A DNA stretch of 64,000 nt from CAYYAQ01 sp964469555 (GCA_964469555.1 CAYYAQ010000008.1:1-64000), one strand, 5' to 3'; positions 1 to 8,932 are shown, numbered from the stretch's first letter. The notes: generated by a model from the sequence alone, not told the origin. Numbers and translations are program-made.

Positions 1-3000
1 ATGTAGGCGCTGCGCGCTTCCTTCGAGCCACCCATGAAGTGACCGTAGCGACCACCGCCGGTGACGAAACCGCCCTTGCCGTCTCGCTTGCCGAGCAGCC
101 ACGTGCGCGTGCGCGCGACCATCTCCTTGTCGACGTCGAAGACTCTCGCCATGTCCGCGAACTGCATCAGTCCGTACGCGGTCAGCGCAGCGTGCGCGGG
201 TTTCTTGCCCCACCACTCGAAGCCGCCGCCGGACACCTCGTAGGCGGTCAGCTTCTTGTAGCCGCTGGCGAGCATGCGTTCGGCTTTCGCCGCGGCTGCC
301 GGCACGTTGTCGCCGGACGCCTGCATCATGCTGAGCACCATCACGTTCGGGTAGTTCGAACTCGACACCTGCTCGAAGCATCCGCTCGGCTCGCGCAACA
401 TGCCCTGCAACGCGCCTTCGAGGTTCGCGAGTGGCGAGGGGTAGAAGCGCAGCTTAAGCACGCCGGTTCGCTTCGCCAGCTCGTCGGGGACGACGAGGTC
501 GATCCGCCTCGAGCCCTTGATCGTGCCGGCGAAGTCGACGTGGCGGGGGAAGCCGCGGGGCACGACGACGAATCGACGCGTGACCACGTCGCTCGCGTTC
601 TCCACCTTGCCGCGGATCGAGATGGAACCGAAGCTGCCGCCGCTATTGGGCGCGCCGACGGTGAGTCTGGCCAGCATGCGACCGCGCCCATCGCGCAGAT
701 CGATCTCCTGGTCGCCTGGGTTCTTCAGCGTGATGGTTCCGTTCGCCGTCACGGAGAGCGTCGCGTTCTTCTGGGACGCGTCGTCCGCGACGATGCTGAT
801 CGGAAGTTGCAACACGTCACCTTCACTGACGCGGGTCGGGACCTTTGGATCGAGCGAGAACGGAAGGAACGACTCGAAGCTGTCCTCGCCCTGACCGACG
901 CGCCCGTTGCCGTGGGCGTTGGCGTAGATCTTCCACGTCGTGATCGAATCGTTGACGTCGAACTCGACGGTGGCTTCACCCTTCTCGTTCGTCACGAGGA
1001 ACGGTTGCCAGAACAACGTCTCCACGAAGTTGCCCCGGCTGTCCGAGGCCTTGTGGGTGTACCGGAAGACCGACCGCGCGAGGACGGGATTGCCGAGGAT
1101 GGTCTCGATGCGTTTGCGGGCTTGCGGCGAGGTCCATACCGGATCGCTTCTGGTCGCGGACAGGTTGGTGGATGCGTGATCGCCTACAGCGATGAGCCCG
1201 TTCCGAAGCGTCAATCGCGCGAAGCAGAATTTCTTGCTGTTGTCGACTTCGCTGACCGTGGCTTCACCTTTGTACCCGTCCGTGACGTTGTAGACGGCGA
1301 AGCGCGCCCCGGGCTTCAGGTTGTTGGCGCCGCTCTGTAGCGCGATCGTGAGCAGATCGCCACTCGCGCTGATGCGGCTGATGGTGCCCGTGACCAGCGG
1401 ATACAAGGTCTCGAAGATCGCCGGGTAGCGCCGGTTGACGAGGTCTAGCAACACGCTCTTTTCGCGGATCGTGAGTTCGAGCGCCGCGATTCGGTTGCGC
1501 CGGTTCGCTGCAGGGAGGCCAGGCGCTGCGTTGGTGAGATCGCGCAGTTCTCTCTGTGCACGCTCGGAGTCGATCAGCGCATTGAGAATTGTCTGCGCAG
1601 ATTCCCGCGGGTTTGGCGGGACCATGTCCCCGGGGCCGCGGTAGTAGCCGCCGCCGCCTGTCTGGCCGCCGAGACTCCATTCCCAGCCGCGTCGCTTCGC
1701 GATGCGGCGGCTCGCGGCCATGTAGAATACGTCGGAGCCGGGCCCCGTGAGATTGTTGGCGCGCATCTCCTTGGCGACGACGGCATCCAGCAGGTTGGCC
1801 ACCTGTGGATCTGCGATGAACGAGCCCGGTGCTACCTGGACGTCGAAGTCTTGCACGTAGGCCATGCCCGTCCGTTGGCTGTCGGACCTCGTGACGGTGC
1901 GGAAGCCCGCGGAGTCGTCGTAGTCCATGCTCTCGCGGATACCACGGTCGTCGAAGAACAACCCTTCGCCTGGCACCAACTCCATCGAGTTGGCGAGACT
2001 TTCCGTCGCTGCTGTGTCCATGAGCTGCATACGGGGGGCGAAACTCTGGTTCGAGCTGATCAACGTGTAGAGCACCACCGCGATGCTCGCGAACGTGCTG
2101 CCGACTACGATCGTGCTGCCGACTACGATCGGCGGACGCCACTTCATGCGCCGTGCCACGAACACGAGCACGTGGGTGAGTCCCAACAGTCCGAACACGA
2201 CCAGGGACCAGCCGACGAACGCGCTGAGAAGACGCTCCGCCTTGCCCCTCGATCTGTGTACGACGCGCAGCTCGGCCTGGTGCGAAGCCAGCGTGTCCGT
2301 GACGAGTGGGGTGTACGATCGACCCTCACGCGCCGGCAACGCCTTGGCCCACGATCCGCCCGCTGCGATCAGATCCTTCTCTTCCGCGTCACCCCGCCAC
2401 ACGTAGCGACGCCACCCCATATTGCCGAGCAGCAGGTCGATGTTGCGGCGGTAGTGCTTCTCCAGGGACAGGAACTCTTCAACCTTGTCGTCGGGTTTCT
2501 CGATGTCCGTCCAGAGCTGCTGCTGGTCCTTCAGTCCCGTGCGGATGAAGTCGAGCATGTCCGCGACCGCGCGGTCGGTGACTGTCAGCCCGACGACGCA
2601 GGAAACCGGTTCGCCGGCCTCGTCCGTGGTCTTGACGGTGATCCGCTGTTTGCTGCCCGGCGTCACGCGCTTCGTCTCTGGCACCAGTTTCACTACCAGG
2701 TTGCGCTTCGACTCCCGTTGCACGAGCCGCTCCGCTACGGGACGCATCTTTTGATCGAACACGGTGACCCGCAGCACGCCGCTCGCCTCTTCGACGAGGG
2801 GAATCGAAACGGTGCTGTGACCGCGATCGAGAATGCTCCGCTGTCCGACGAGCACGCCGCGGCAGAACACCGAAGCGATCCACGGGCCCTTGCCGCGGGT
2901 GAACACGTTCAACTTCGCCGGCGCGCCAGCCGCGAAGTAGTCGCCGATCGGTTGCAGTACGGCGCCGACGTCATGCACGCGCGGCAGCTTGAACGACTTC

Positions 3001-4499
3001 TCTCGCGGGCTCGTGAGGCTCAGCTTGTAGTTCACGCCCATGACGGGCGTGAACGCGAACCGCGTGCGACCCATGTGCAGCGTCTTGAACTTCGCCACGA
3101 CCTTGCCCTTGTCGTCGACGACCTCGCCTTCGCCGCTCAGCGGTCGACCGAGCGCATCGCGCAACTGGGCGTAGACCCGGTTCTCGCTGCCGGCGACCAG
3201 GTCGCCACCTTCGGGGTAGAGCCCGATCTCGATCTTGTCCGTCGGAATGACGAAGGGCTCGAGTTGGGTCTCGACGTTGCCGCCGTCAGTGACTCTCGCG
3301 ACGAACCGCGCCGCGCCTTTCTGCACGTTGCCCGGAACGTTGAAGTGGAACACCGCCCGACCGTCCCCGTCGAGGACGCCGTCGTCCGACCACGCCTCGT
3401 CGCCGTCGACGATCAACGTGGCGTGCACCTTCGCGCCCGCCGCCGCACCTCCGCCGGCCCGCGTCACGTGCAGGTCGGCTGCCCCGGACTGGCCGACCGC
3501 GTAGGTCTGGCGATCGAGGACGATTTTCTTCTTCAGCTTCGGCGGCTGGAAGTTGCGCACGAGGAACTCGAGGCGTTCCAGCGTGAACTTGTCCTTCTGA
3601 TCGCGAATCTCCAGCGCGTAGGTTCCGCCCATGGCGCTCGGCGGCACCTTGAACTTCCACGCAGTGACGCCCTTGCCGACGCCGAGCACCTTGGTCTGCA
3701 GCGTGGCGTCCTTTGGATCGACGATCCGGCAGCGCAGACCGATGCCATCGGCGCCGCGCAGCGTCAGGCGGTCGAGGCACGCGATGCGCATCAACACCGC
3801 TTCACCCGGACGGTAGGCAGGTTTGTCCGAAGTCACGTGGGCCAGCGGCGCCGACTTGCTCGGGTGGATCTTCTGTTCGATGGTCTTCGAGAATCCCGTG
3901 CCGGGCACCGTCGCGGTGACGATGAGCTTGCGGGGCTTGTTCAGCGTACCGGATGCCGTGATGTCGACCGCGCCATCGCAGACTGTCGTCGACTCGGTCA
4001 ACGTGGCATCGTTGGCGTCGAGCACCTTCCAGGCGACCTGGGCGACCATCTTCTCCTGCGCCAGGTTGTGGGTCTCGACGTGGAAGCGCAGCGGCGAGCC
4101 GTCCGGGACCGCCGGTGGCGCCACCAGCAGCAGGCGAACCCTGCTGTTCTCGACGTCGCCGACGCGCCACGCTCGGTGCAAGTAGATGCCGAATGCCGGC
4201 GTCAACGCGATGGCGACGGTCGCGGCCGCGGTCAACCACGCCTTCCTGAACGTGAGTCCGCTGTGCGCTGGTGGACCGCTCGTCGTCAACTGCAGTGGCG
4301 GCGCCTCGGAGAGGGCGGCGTCCTCGAGCAACGACGCCGTCTGCTTCACCTCTTCGTAGAGTGCAGCGAGCTCCGCGTCGCTAGCGAGACGCTCGGCCAT
4401 CGCTTCGGGATCCGGATGACACTCGAAGTAGTACTCGAGGAGTTCCTGGCGCAGGGTCTCCTGCCGGTCGCTCTGGTTGTTCTCGTTCTGGGTACTCAT
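1..4499 (-). CDS. Membrane-anchored alpha-2-macroglobulin family protein with anti-sigma-like N-terminus (partial, runs off left edge)
   Basis: An uninterrupted minus-strand frame of about 1500 codons starts with ATG at 4499 and is still open at base 1. Residues 1-85 are soluble and acidic, like the cytosolic part of an anti-sigma factor but without a zinc HC-C motif. A membrane span follows at about 87-107, then macroglobulin-type beta domains (MG2 start KPAYRPGEAVLM near 225), a two-span hairpin near 760-813, the family signature SITTWKIYANAHG near 1180 and the thioester motif GCFEQ with the Cys near 1374. The predicted topology puts both macroglobulin halves outside the inner membrane. Known family role: alpha-2-macroglobulins trap proteases through a reactive thioester. 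The gene overlaps the upstream ECF sigma gene by ATGA, and its GGGAGG ribosome site lies inside that gene. Inference: it may both trap proteases and control the sigma factor. The C-terminus lies outside the window. Confidence 0.88.
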   Translation of the reverse strand, partial: MSTQNENNQSDRQETLRQELLEYYFECHPDPEAMAERLASDAELAALYEEVKQTASLLEDAALSEAPPLQLTTSGPPAHSGLTFRKAWLTAAATVAIALTPAFGIYLHRAWRVGDVENSRVRLLLVAPPAVPDGSPLRFHVETHNLAQEKMVAQVAWKVLDANDATLTESTTVCDGAVDITASGTLNKPRKLIVTATVPGTGFSKTIEQKIHPSKSAPLAHVTSDKPAYRPGEAVLMRIACLDRLTLRGADGIGLRCRIVDPKDATLQTKVLGVGKGVTAWKFKVPPSAMGGTYALEIRDQKDKFTLERLEFLVRNFQPPKLKKKIVLDRQTYAVGQSGAADLHVTRAGGGAAAGAKVHATLIVDGDEAWSDDGVLDGDGRAVFHFNVPGNVQKGAARFVARVTDGGNVETQLEPFVIPTDKIEIGLYPEGGDLVAGSENRVYAQLRDALGRPLSGEGEVVDDKGKVVAKFKTLHMGRTRFAFTPVMGVNYKLSLTSPREKSFKLPRVHDVGAVLQPIGDYFAAGAPAKLNVFTRGKGPWIASVFCRGVLVGQRSILDRGHSTVSIPLVEEASGVLRVTVFDQKMRPVAERLVQRESKRNLVVKLVPETKRVTPGSKQRITVKTTDEAGEPVSCVVGLTVTDRAVADMLDFIRTGLKDQQQLWTDIEKPDDKVEEFLSLEKHYRRNIDLLLGNMGWRRYVWRGDAEEKDLIAAGGSWAKALPAREGRSYTPLVTDTLASHQAELRVVHRSRGKAERLLSAFVGWSLVVFGLLGLTHVLVFVARRMKWRPPIVVGSTIVVGSTFASIAVVLYTLISSNQSFAPRMQLMDTAATESLANSMELVPGEGLFFDDRGIRESMDYDDSAGFRTVTRSDSQRTGMAYVQDFDVQVAPGSFIADPQVANLLDAVVAKEMRANNLTGPGSDVFYMAASRRIAKRRGWEWSLGGQTGGGGYYRGPGDMVPPNPRESAQTILNALIDSERAQRELRDLTNAAPGLPAANRRNRIAALELTIREKSVLLDLVNRRYPAIFETLYPLVTGTISRISASGDLLTIALQSGANNLKPGARFAVYNVTDGYKGEATVSEVDNSKKFCFARLTLRNGLIAVGDHASTNLSATRSDPVWTSPQARKRIETILGNPVLARSVFRYTHKASDSRGNFVETLFWQPFLVTNEKGEATVEFDVNDSITTWKIYANAHGNGRVGQGEDSFESFLPFSLDPKVPTRVSEGDVLQLPISIVADDASQKNATLSVTANGTITLKNPGDQEIDLRDGRGRMLARLTVGAPNSGGSFGSISIRGKVENASDVVTRRFVVVPRGFPRHVDFAGTIKGSRRIDLVVPDELAKRTGVLKLRFYPSPLANLEGALQGMLREPSGCFEQVSSSNYPNVMVLSMMQASGDNVPAAAAKAERMLASGYKKLTAYEVSGGGFEWWGKKPAHAALTAYGLMQFADMARVFDVDKEMVARTRTWLLGKRDGKGGFVTGGGRYGHFMGGSKEARSAY
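2094..2129. repeat. Perfect 18-bp tandem duplication inside the macroglobulin gene
   Basis: The unit CGTGCTGCCGACTACGAT occurs twice head to tail (2094-2111 and 2112-2129). On the coding strand it doubles the six residues IVVGST at the start of the third membrane span. It keeps the frame and lengthens the span. Confidence 0.9.
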
Positions 4500-5089
4500 C
4501 GTGCTTGCCTCCCTGTGTCGGTGCCCCGCGCTGGCGTCCACTCGATGCCGGCGAGTGCGAAGTGTTTCAGGCTCTCTCGAAGATGGATCAACGCCGCGCG
4601 CATTCGCGTCTTCGCGGTGCCGATCGGAATGCGCAGTGCCTGGGCGGCCTCGTCGAAACTGAGGCCGGCAGAAGTGCGCAGCAAGAACACCTCCTTCTCG
4701 GTGTTCTTGAGGTCGTGGATCGCGGCGCGCGCTGCTTCCAGGGTCTCGGACTTGGTCAGTTGCGCGTCCGGTGCCGGTTCGGCGGATCGAAGCTCCATCG
4801 GGTTGGTTTCCTCGAGCGGTTGGCTGGGAGTGCGCCGCATTTCCGTGCGCCGCAGGTCCTTGGCCAGGTTCATGGTGATGACGAAGAGCCAGGCCACGGG
4901 GTTTTCGGGGGCGAACCCGCGACGGAGAGACTGCCAGGCCTTGAGGAACGCCTCCTGGAGGAGTTCCTGGGTCTCGGCATGACGGCCCAGAATGCCGTGG
5001 ACAACGCCGGACAAACCGTTCGCGTGGGTGCAGAACAGCTCAGCCAGTTCGTGTTGCCTTGGGCTCTCTGGGCGATCGTCTCGCGTCAT
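4496..5089 (-). CDS. ECF-family RNA polymerase sigma factor
   Basis: A 197-residue protein with both core sigma-70 modules. Region 2 holds the LQEAFLKAWQSLRR helix and the VAWLFVITMNLAKDLRR promoter -10 recognition segment (about residues 40-80). A polar linker follows, then region 4 (about 130-180) with the helix-turn-helix SFDEAAQALRIPIGTAKTRM. The length is normal for an ECF factor and no extra domain is present. Its stop codon overlaps the start of the macroglobulin gene in an ATGA, so translation of the two is probably coupled. In ECF systems the co-transcribed downstream gene usually encodes the regulator, which makes the downstream membrane protein the likely partner. Target promoters cannot be read from the window. 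Confidence 0.93.
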   Translation of the reverse strand: MTRDDRPESPRQHELAELFCTHANGLSGVVHGILGRHAETQELLQEAFLKAWQSLRRGFAPENPVAWLFVITMNLAKDLRRTEMRRTPSQPLEETNPMELRSAEPAPDAQLTKSETLEAARAAIHDLKNTEKEVFLLRTSAGLSFDEAAQALRIPIGTAKTRMRAALIHLRESLKHFALAGIEWTPARGTDTGRQAR

Positions 5090-5176
5090 CTGCCTGTCTC
5101 ACCTCAGGAGACGCCGGGGAACAGGGTCGGATTGGAGTTTGTGCAGATTATGGTGAGATTGGGGCAATCGACCCGA

Positions 5177-5460
5177 ATGCGCCTCCACGACTACAAGAAG
5201 AATCGCGACTTCGGCAAGACGCCGGAGCCCCAGCCGACCGCTCCCGAGGATGCGAGTGGCGGCAGTTCGTGCGCCGGCACGAGGCCCGGAACCTCCACTA
5301 CGACCCGTGCCTCGAGCACCGCGGGGTGTTGTGTTCCTGGGCGGTGCCGAAGGGGTTGCCCGCAGTCCCGACTACCCTTCATCGCGCGTTCGTCGTCTAC
5401 GACAATCGGACGAGCCAGATCTTCACCGCCAGCAACCCCGTGCCCGTGACTCTGCGCTAG
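5177..5460 (+). pseudogene. LigD 3'-phosphoesterase fragment, frameshifted and joined to a secreted-protein C-terminal tail
   Basis: From ATG 5177 one frame reads like the start of a LigD phosphoesterase domain (MRLHDYKKNRDFGKTPEP). Around 5240-5255 the match moves by one base to the frame reading RRHEARNLHYD and then GVLCSWAVPKGLP, the core of the same domain with its conserved HYD. The domain stops after about 65 residues instead of about 120-150. The frame then runs into TLHRAFVVYDNRTSQ and ends at 5460. That ending resembles the C-terminal tail seen at 15025-15243 and has no place in LigD. So this is a remnant with a frameshift and a foreign joint near 5370-5385. A decayed gene or a misassembly would both explain it. 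Confidence 0.7.
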
Positions 5461-6620
5461 CTCAGCTCGGAGAGGCGAGTTCGGACGCGGTGGGCCCAGG
5501 GGCTGTTGGGGTCCTGCTTGAGGTAGGCGACCCAGTGGCGTGCAGCCCCGTGCACGTCGTGGAGGAGCGCGAGGGTCTCGCCGAGGTTGTAGTGGGCGTC
5601 CGAATAGGACGGCTCGATGGCCAGCGCCTGCTTGTACGCAGGGATCGCCTGGTCGTGACGACCGATCTCGGCCATGGCGTTGCCGAGGTTGTTCCACGCT
5701 TCGACGTAGTCCCCGTCGATCTCCGTGGCGCGTATGAAGCACGCCGCGGCTTCGACGTTGCACCCCATCGCGTAATAGGTGTTGCCCAGATTGAAGCAGA
5801 CCTCCGGCTGGGGATCGCCGAGAGACATCGCTTGCTGGTACGCCTCGATGGCGCCTTCGAGGTTGCCGGACTCCTCCGCCGCGATACCGAGGTTGAACCA
5901 GTCCTTTGCCGAGTGTTCCCGCGGGCGCAGGGTAGGCGTCGAGAGCACCGGCTTCTTGCCACGACCCTCGAAGTCCAGGTGCAGCTGCCCGTTCGTCTCG
6001 GCGAGCCGACCGTCCTCGAGTCGCACCAACAAGGGGCCGCCGCGTTCGAGCACCTCCAGCTGGGCGAGCGCCGGCGAGGTGTCCGGAATCCAGGCCGCCA
6101 GGAGCTCGAGGCTCCGGCGTATGCGCGCGGGTGTCACGCCGGACTGCGTGAGATGTTGCAGTCGCCGCGCCGATGCCACCTGGCCGAAGTCGAAGAAGCA
6201 CAGCCGCTTCACGATCTTGACGGGCTTGATCAGCCCTGCGCGGATCCAACTCCGAATCTCGGAGTTCGAGACGTCGAGGATGCGGCCCAACTGCACGATG
6301 GTGTAGAGCCGAGGTAGTTCGTCCCGGTCCTGTTCGCCGAGCCGGAGGAGGAACTCCTCTTCGACGATGATCTCGATGGAGAGGCCGACCTGTTGCAACT
6401 CCGTCGCGCGGCGCAGGCTCTTCGTCGGGAAGCCGTCCTTGCCGAGGGGCGGTCCGTCGCTGCCGATGACCAGCACGTCCGTCGTGCCCCGCGGTTCTTC
6501 GGCGTAGCAGTCGCCCTGCTTCGCGATCGCCTCGATCGCTTCCTCGCGCGACATGGAGGCAAGTCGACCGGTGATCGCGATCTCGACGCTTCGCAATACC
6601 GCCTCTTTCACTGAACCCAT
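5457..6620 (-). CDS. BRCT-MerR-TPR three-domain protein
   Basis: A protein of 387 residues with three parts. Residues about 12-90 look like a BRCT domain (ITGRLASMSREEAIEAI, then TTDVLVIGSDGPPLGKDG). Residues about 105-180 form a MerR-type helix-turn-helix (TIVQLGRILDVSNSEIRSWI with RLCFFDFGQV). Residues about 235-380 hold at least four TPR units with repeated FNLG and WNNLG motifs. BRCT domains bind phosphorylated partners or DNA ends, MerR domains bind DNA, and TPRs bind proteins. The gene lies 54 bp downstream of the ATP-dependent ligase on the same strand, so both are probably in one transcript, which hints at DNA repair or its control. I recall similar architectures in planctomycetes and myxobacteria but know of no assigned function. 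The start ATG 6620 fits the BRCT beginning. Confidence 0.85.
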   Translation of the reverse strand: MGSVKEAVLRSVEIAITGRLASMSREEAIEAIAKQGDCYAEEPRGTTDVLVIGSDGPPLGKDGFPTKSLRRATELQQVGLSIEIIVEEEFLLRLGEQDRDELPRLYTIVQLGRILDVSNSEIRSWIRAGLIKPVKIVKRLCFFDFGQVASARRLQHLTQSGVTPARIRRSLELLAAWIPDTSPALAQLEVLERGGPLLVRLEDGRLAETNGQLHLDFEGRGKKPVLSTPTLRPREHSAKDWFNLGIAAEESGNLEGAIEAYQQAMSLGDPQPEVCFNLGNTYYAMGCNVEAAACFIRATEIDGDYVEAWNNLGNAMAEIGRHDQAIPAYKQALAIEPSYSDAHYNLGETLALLHDVHGAARHWVAYLKQDPNSPWAHRVRTRLSELS

Positions 6621-6674
6621 AGCTCGGTGGCTGATCCTTGTTGACTACCCGTCGCCGGTGACCACACACCTGGA

Positions 6675-7585
6675 TCACGCGTCGACGATCAGATCCAAAA
6701 ACACGGGCGCCCGAAGATGCCCGGCCCGTGTCTGTGCCAGGTAGCTTACTTTGCAATAGAGGCCTAGCTCAACCCAGAGTCCTTCTTCTTCGCACTCGAT
6801 CCAGGGAGCGTCGCGAAGGCGCGCGAATAGAGGCTCGGCCAGACGACGGCGCATCGCGACCGACAGGCCGCTGCCGACCCTTCCCACGTAGCGCAACGGC
6901 GCGTCCGGCTCCTCGCCGATCTGTGCCGCGATCACCAGGCTGCGGATGTCGTCGCCCTCGGCCACGAACCCGACGATCGCGCAGTGCAGCGCGTGCTGCC
7001 GCTTGATTTTCAACCAGTCGTCCGTGCGGCGACCCGCCTCGTAGGGGCTTGTCAGCCGTTTTGCCATCATGCCTTCGAGGTTCTGGGCCGTCGCGGCCTC
7101 GAAGTACTCCTTCCCCGTGCCCACGACTCCGTCCGAGAGGACCATGCGCGGGTTGTCGACCGCCTGGACGAACTGCCGCAGCAACTCTCGCCGTGCCGAG
7201 AGCGGTTCGGCCATCACCGACTGACCCTCGACGTAGAGCCCGTCGAAGACGACGTAGGTCGCCGGCAGGGATTTGCTCAACGACTGAATTCTCAAGTCGT
7301 TGAGCACCTGCTCGCGGCTCAGCATCAGGCCGAAGTCAGGCATGCGTCCTTCATCACCACGATCTCCCCGTCGAGCATGACGCCACCGCCGACGCCGATC
7401 TCCCCGAGGAAGCCAAACTCGGGATACCGCATCGTCAGATCCCGTTTTCGCCTGTTCGTCAGCAGGTAGCCGTCGCCCGGCAGACGCGCCTGGGCACGCG
7501 TGCCGTTCCACTTGATCTCGAAGAGGTGCTTGTCGGAGTCGAGTGGCTTGCCCTGCCGGGCGAGCATGGGGGCGACGAACTCTGG
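6675..7585 (-). pseudogene. ATP-dependent DNA ligase (LigD ligase-domain type), one frameshift
   Basis: Two adjacent minus-strand frames together encode a full ligase domain of about 300 residues. The first (from about 7585 to 7345) begins PEFVAPMLARQGKPL and carries motif I as FEIKWNGTRA, then LDGEIVVMKD. The second (7343 to 6675) continues MPDFGLMLSREQV with motif III YVVFDGLYVEG, motif IV EGMMAKRL, motif V DDWLKIKRQHALH and an OB-fold end RYVGRVGSGL. The frame changes within GAAGGACGCATGCC near 7343-7350, where a few bases are missing between MKD and MPDFG. Motif I is normally KxDG; here it reads KWNG with Asn for Asp. Such ligases seal nicks after AMP transfer to the motif I Lys, often in non-homologous end joining. 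Either a pseudogene or a base-calling error. Confidence 0.8.
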
Positions 7586-7599
7586 AAGTTGGCCGTCGT

Positions 7600-8341
7600 G
7601 GCCGAGAAACCCGACCACGTCTGGAAGCCTGCGGAATTGCTCTCTCACGTCTTCGATACCGAAGCCGAATTCCCGGTCGGCAAGGGCTGGAGCTACGCGG
7701 ACACGAACTACATCGTGCTCGGCGTCGTGCTCGAGAAGATCACGGGCACCACGTATTACAAGGCGATGCAGAAGCGCGTGTTGGACAAGTTCGGGCTCGC
7801 GGACACCGTGCCGTCCGACTCGCGCCGGATCTCGAAGCTGATCCCTGGCTACACGCGGATGGGTCGGATGTTCGGCATCAAGGACAAGACGACGAAGGAC
7901 GGCGTGTTCGTCATCCACCCCCAGTTCGAGTGGTGCGGTGGCGGGCTCGCGTGCACCACCGCCGATTTGGCGAAGTGGGCTGGCATCCACGGATCCGCGA
8001 AACTCTGGCCGACCGCATTGCTGAAGCAGGTCCGCGATGGGGTCCCGGCGCCGCAGCTCGGGAGGGGAAAGGCCTACGGATTGGGGGTGATTCTGGGCGG
8101 CACCAAGGACGCTCCGTGGGTCGGGCACAGTGGATTCATGCCCGGATACGTGTCCGAAATGCGGTTTTATGCGAAGACCGGCCTGGCGATCGCGATCCAG
8201 TTCAACTCGGATCGGCGCGCCGAATTGGGCATGAGCACGGGTGGCTACCTGGACGCGATTCTCGGGCTCATGCCGTCACCGGACGCCTCCGGACCGGCAA
8301 AAGGAAAGCCCGGCTCGGCGATCCGAAAGCAGGGGTTATGA
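7600..8341 (+). pseudogene. Beta-lactamase-fold serine hydrolase, N-terminus missing
   Basis: The frame ending at TGA 8341 reads as the C-terminal two thirds of a class C beta-lactamase / penicillin-binding-like hydrolase (PF00144 type). It has PVGKGWSYADTNYIVLGVV (the YxN-like region), GGGLACTTADLAKW, and a late HSGFMPGYVSE motif in the place of KTG. The N-terminal part with the catalytic SxxK is absent. Upstream of about 7600 the same bases instead encode, on the other strand, the start of the ligase, so the two genes meet head to head at a breakpoint near 7585-7600. No signal peptide is left. The fragment cannot be active without its nucleophile. Confidence 0.75.
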
Positions 8342-8383
8342 AAGTTTGGCGGGAATCGGCTACATTTCGCCAGCTCGAGACAG

Positions 8384-8932
8384 ATGACGAAGAAGCTATT
8401 TGTGGGTGGCCTCAGTTGGGGCACCAAAGATGAGCAGCTGAAAGCTGCCTTCGAAAAATACGGCACCGTTGCGGAAGCAAAGGTGATCTTGGACATGGAC
8501 ACGGGCCGCTCGCGCGGCTTCGGGTTCGTGACGTTCCCTGAGGACACCGCGGGAACGCGTGCGATCCAGGAGATGGACGGTGCTGATCTCGACGGTCGCA
8601 CGGTCCGCGTGAACGAAGCGCAGGAGCGGTCGCGGACGTCGCGTGACCCTGTCGGGGGGCGACCCCCAGGCGGTGGCGGCGGATACCGAGGCTCGAGCGG
8701 TGGCGGCGGAGCTGGAGGAGGTCGTGGCGAAGGTCGCCCGGCGTTCCGCAGCGAAGACCGTCCTGCAGGGAACGCAGGAGGCAAGCGCCGCGGCGGACGC
8801 GGTGGTGAAGGCAAGGGTGAAGATCGATTCGCCCGTCGCCGGAACAGCCAAGGCGGCGGCGGTCGGCCCAGTCGCGGCGGAGACTACGGTGGCTCCGACG
8901 GCTACGGCAGCGGCTACGGCGAGGACGAGTAG
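8384..8932 (+). CDS. RRM-domain RNA-binding protein with glycine-rich tail
   Basis: A 182-residue protein. Residues 3-80 form one RNA recognition motif with RNP2 (LFVGGLSW) and RNP1 (RGFGFVTF) well conserved, including the aromatic residues that stack on RNA bases. Residues from about 90 to the end are a low-complexity Gly/Arg/Ser-rich tail with GGGGG and RGG-like clusters and an acidic end. This layout is that of bacterial Rbp proteins, often linked to cold or stress responses and RNA chaperoning. It starts 43 bp after the truncated hydrolase and ends 10 bp before the convergent amidohydrolase stop. ATG 8384 is the natural start since the RRM begins right after it. Confidence 0.95.
   Translation: MTKKLFVGGLSWGTKDEQLKAAFEKYGTVAEAKVILDMDTGRSRGFGFVTFPEDTAGTRAIQEMDGADLDGRTVRVNEAQERSRTSRDPVGGRPPGGGGGYRGSSGGGGAGGGRGEGRPAFRSEDRPAGNAGGKRRGGRGGEGKGEDRFARRRNSQGGGGRPSRGGDYGGSDGYGSGYGEDE

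Noticed and set aside
39..1340. Plus-strand open frame of 433 codons
   Set aside because: Antisense of the same macroglobulin gene, whose minus-strand frame shows the GCFEQ and SITTWKIYA motifs.
1851..4982. Plus-strand open frame of 1043 codons
   Set aside because: It is the antisense of the macroglobulin and sigma genes; its translation is Arg/His/Val-rich without any domain, as usual for shadows in high-GC DNA.
5250..6317. Plus-strand open frame of 355 codons
   Set aside because: Antisense of the BRCT-MerR-TPR gene.
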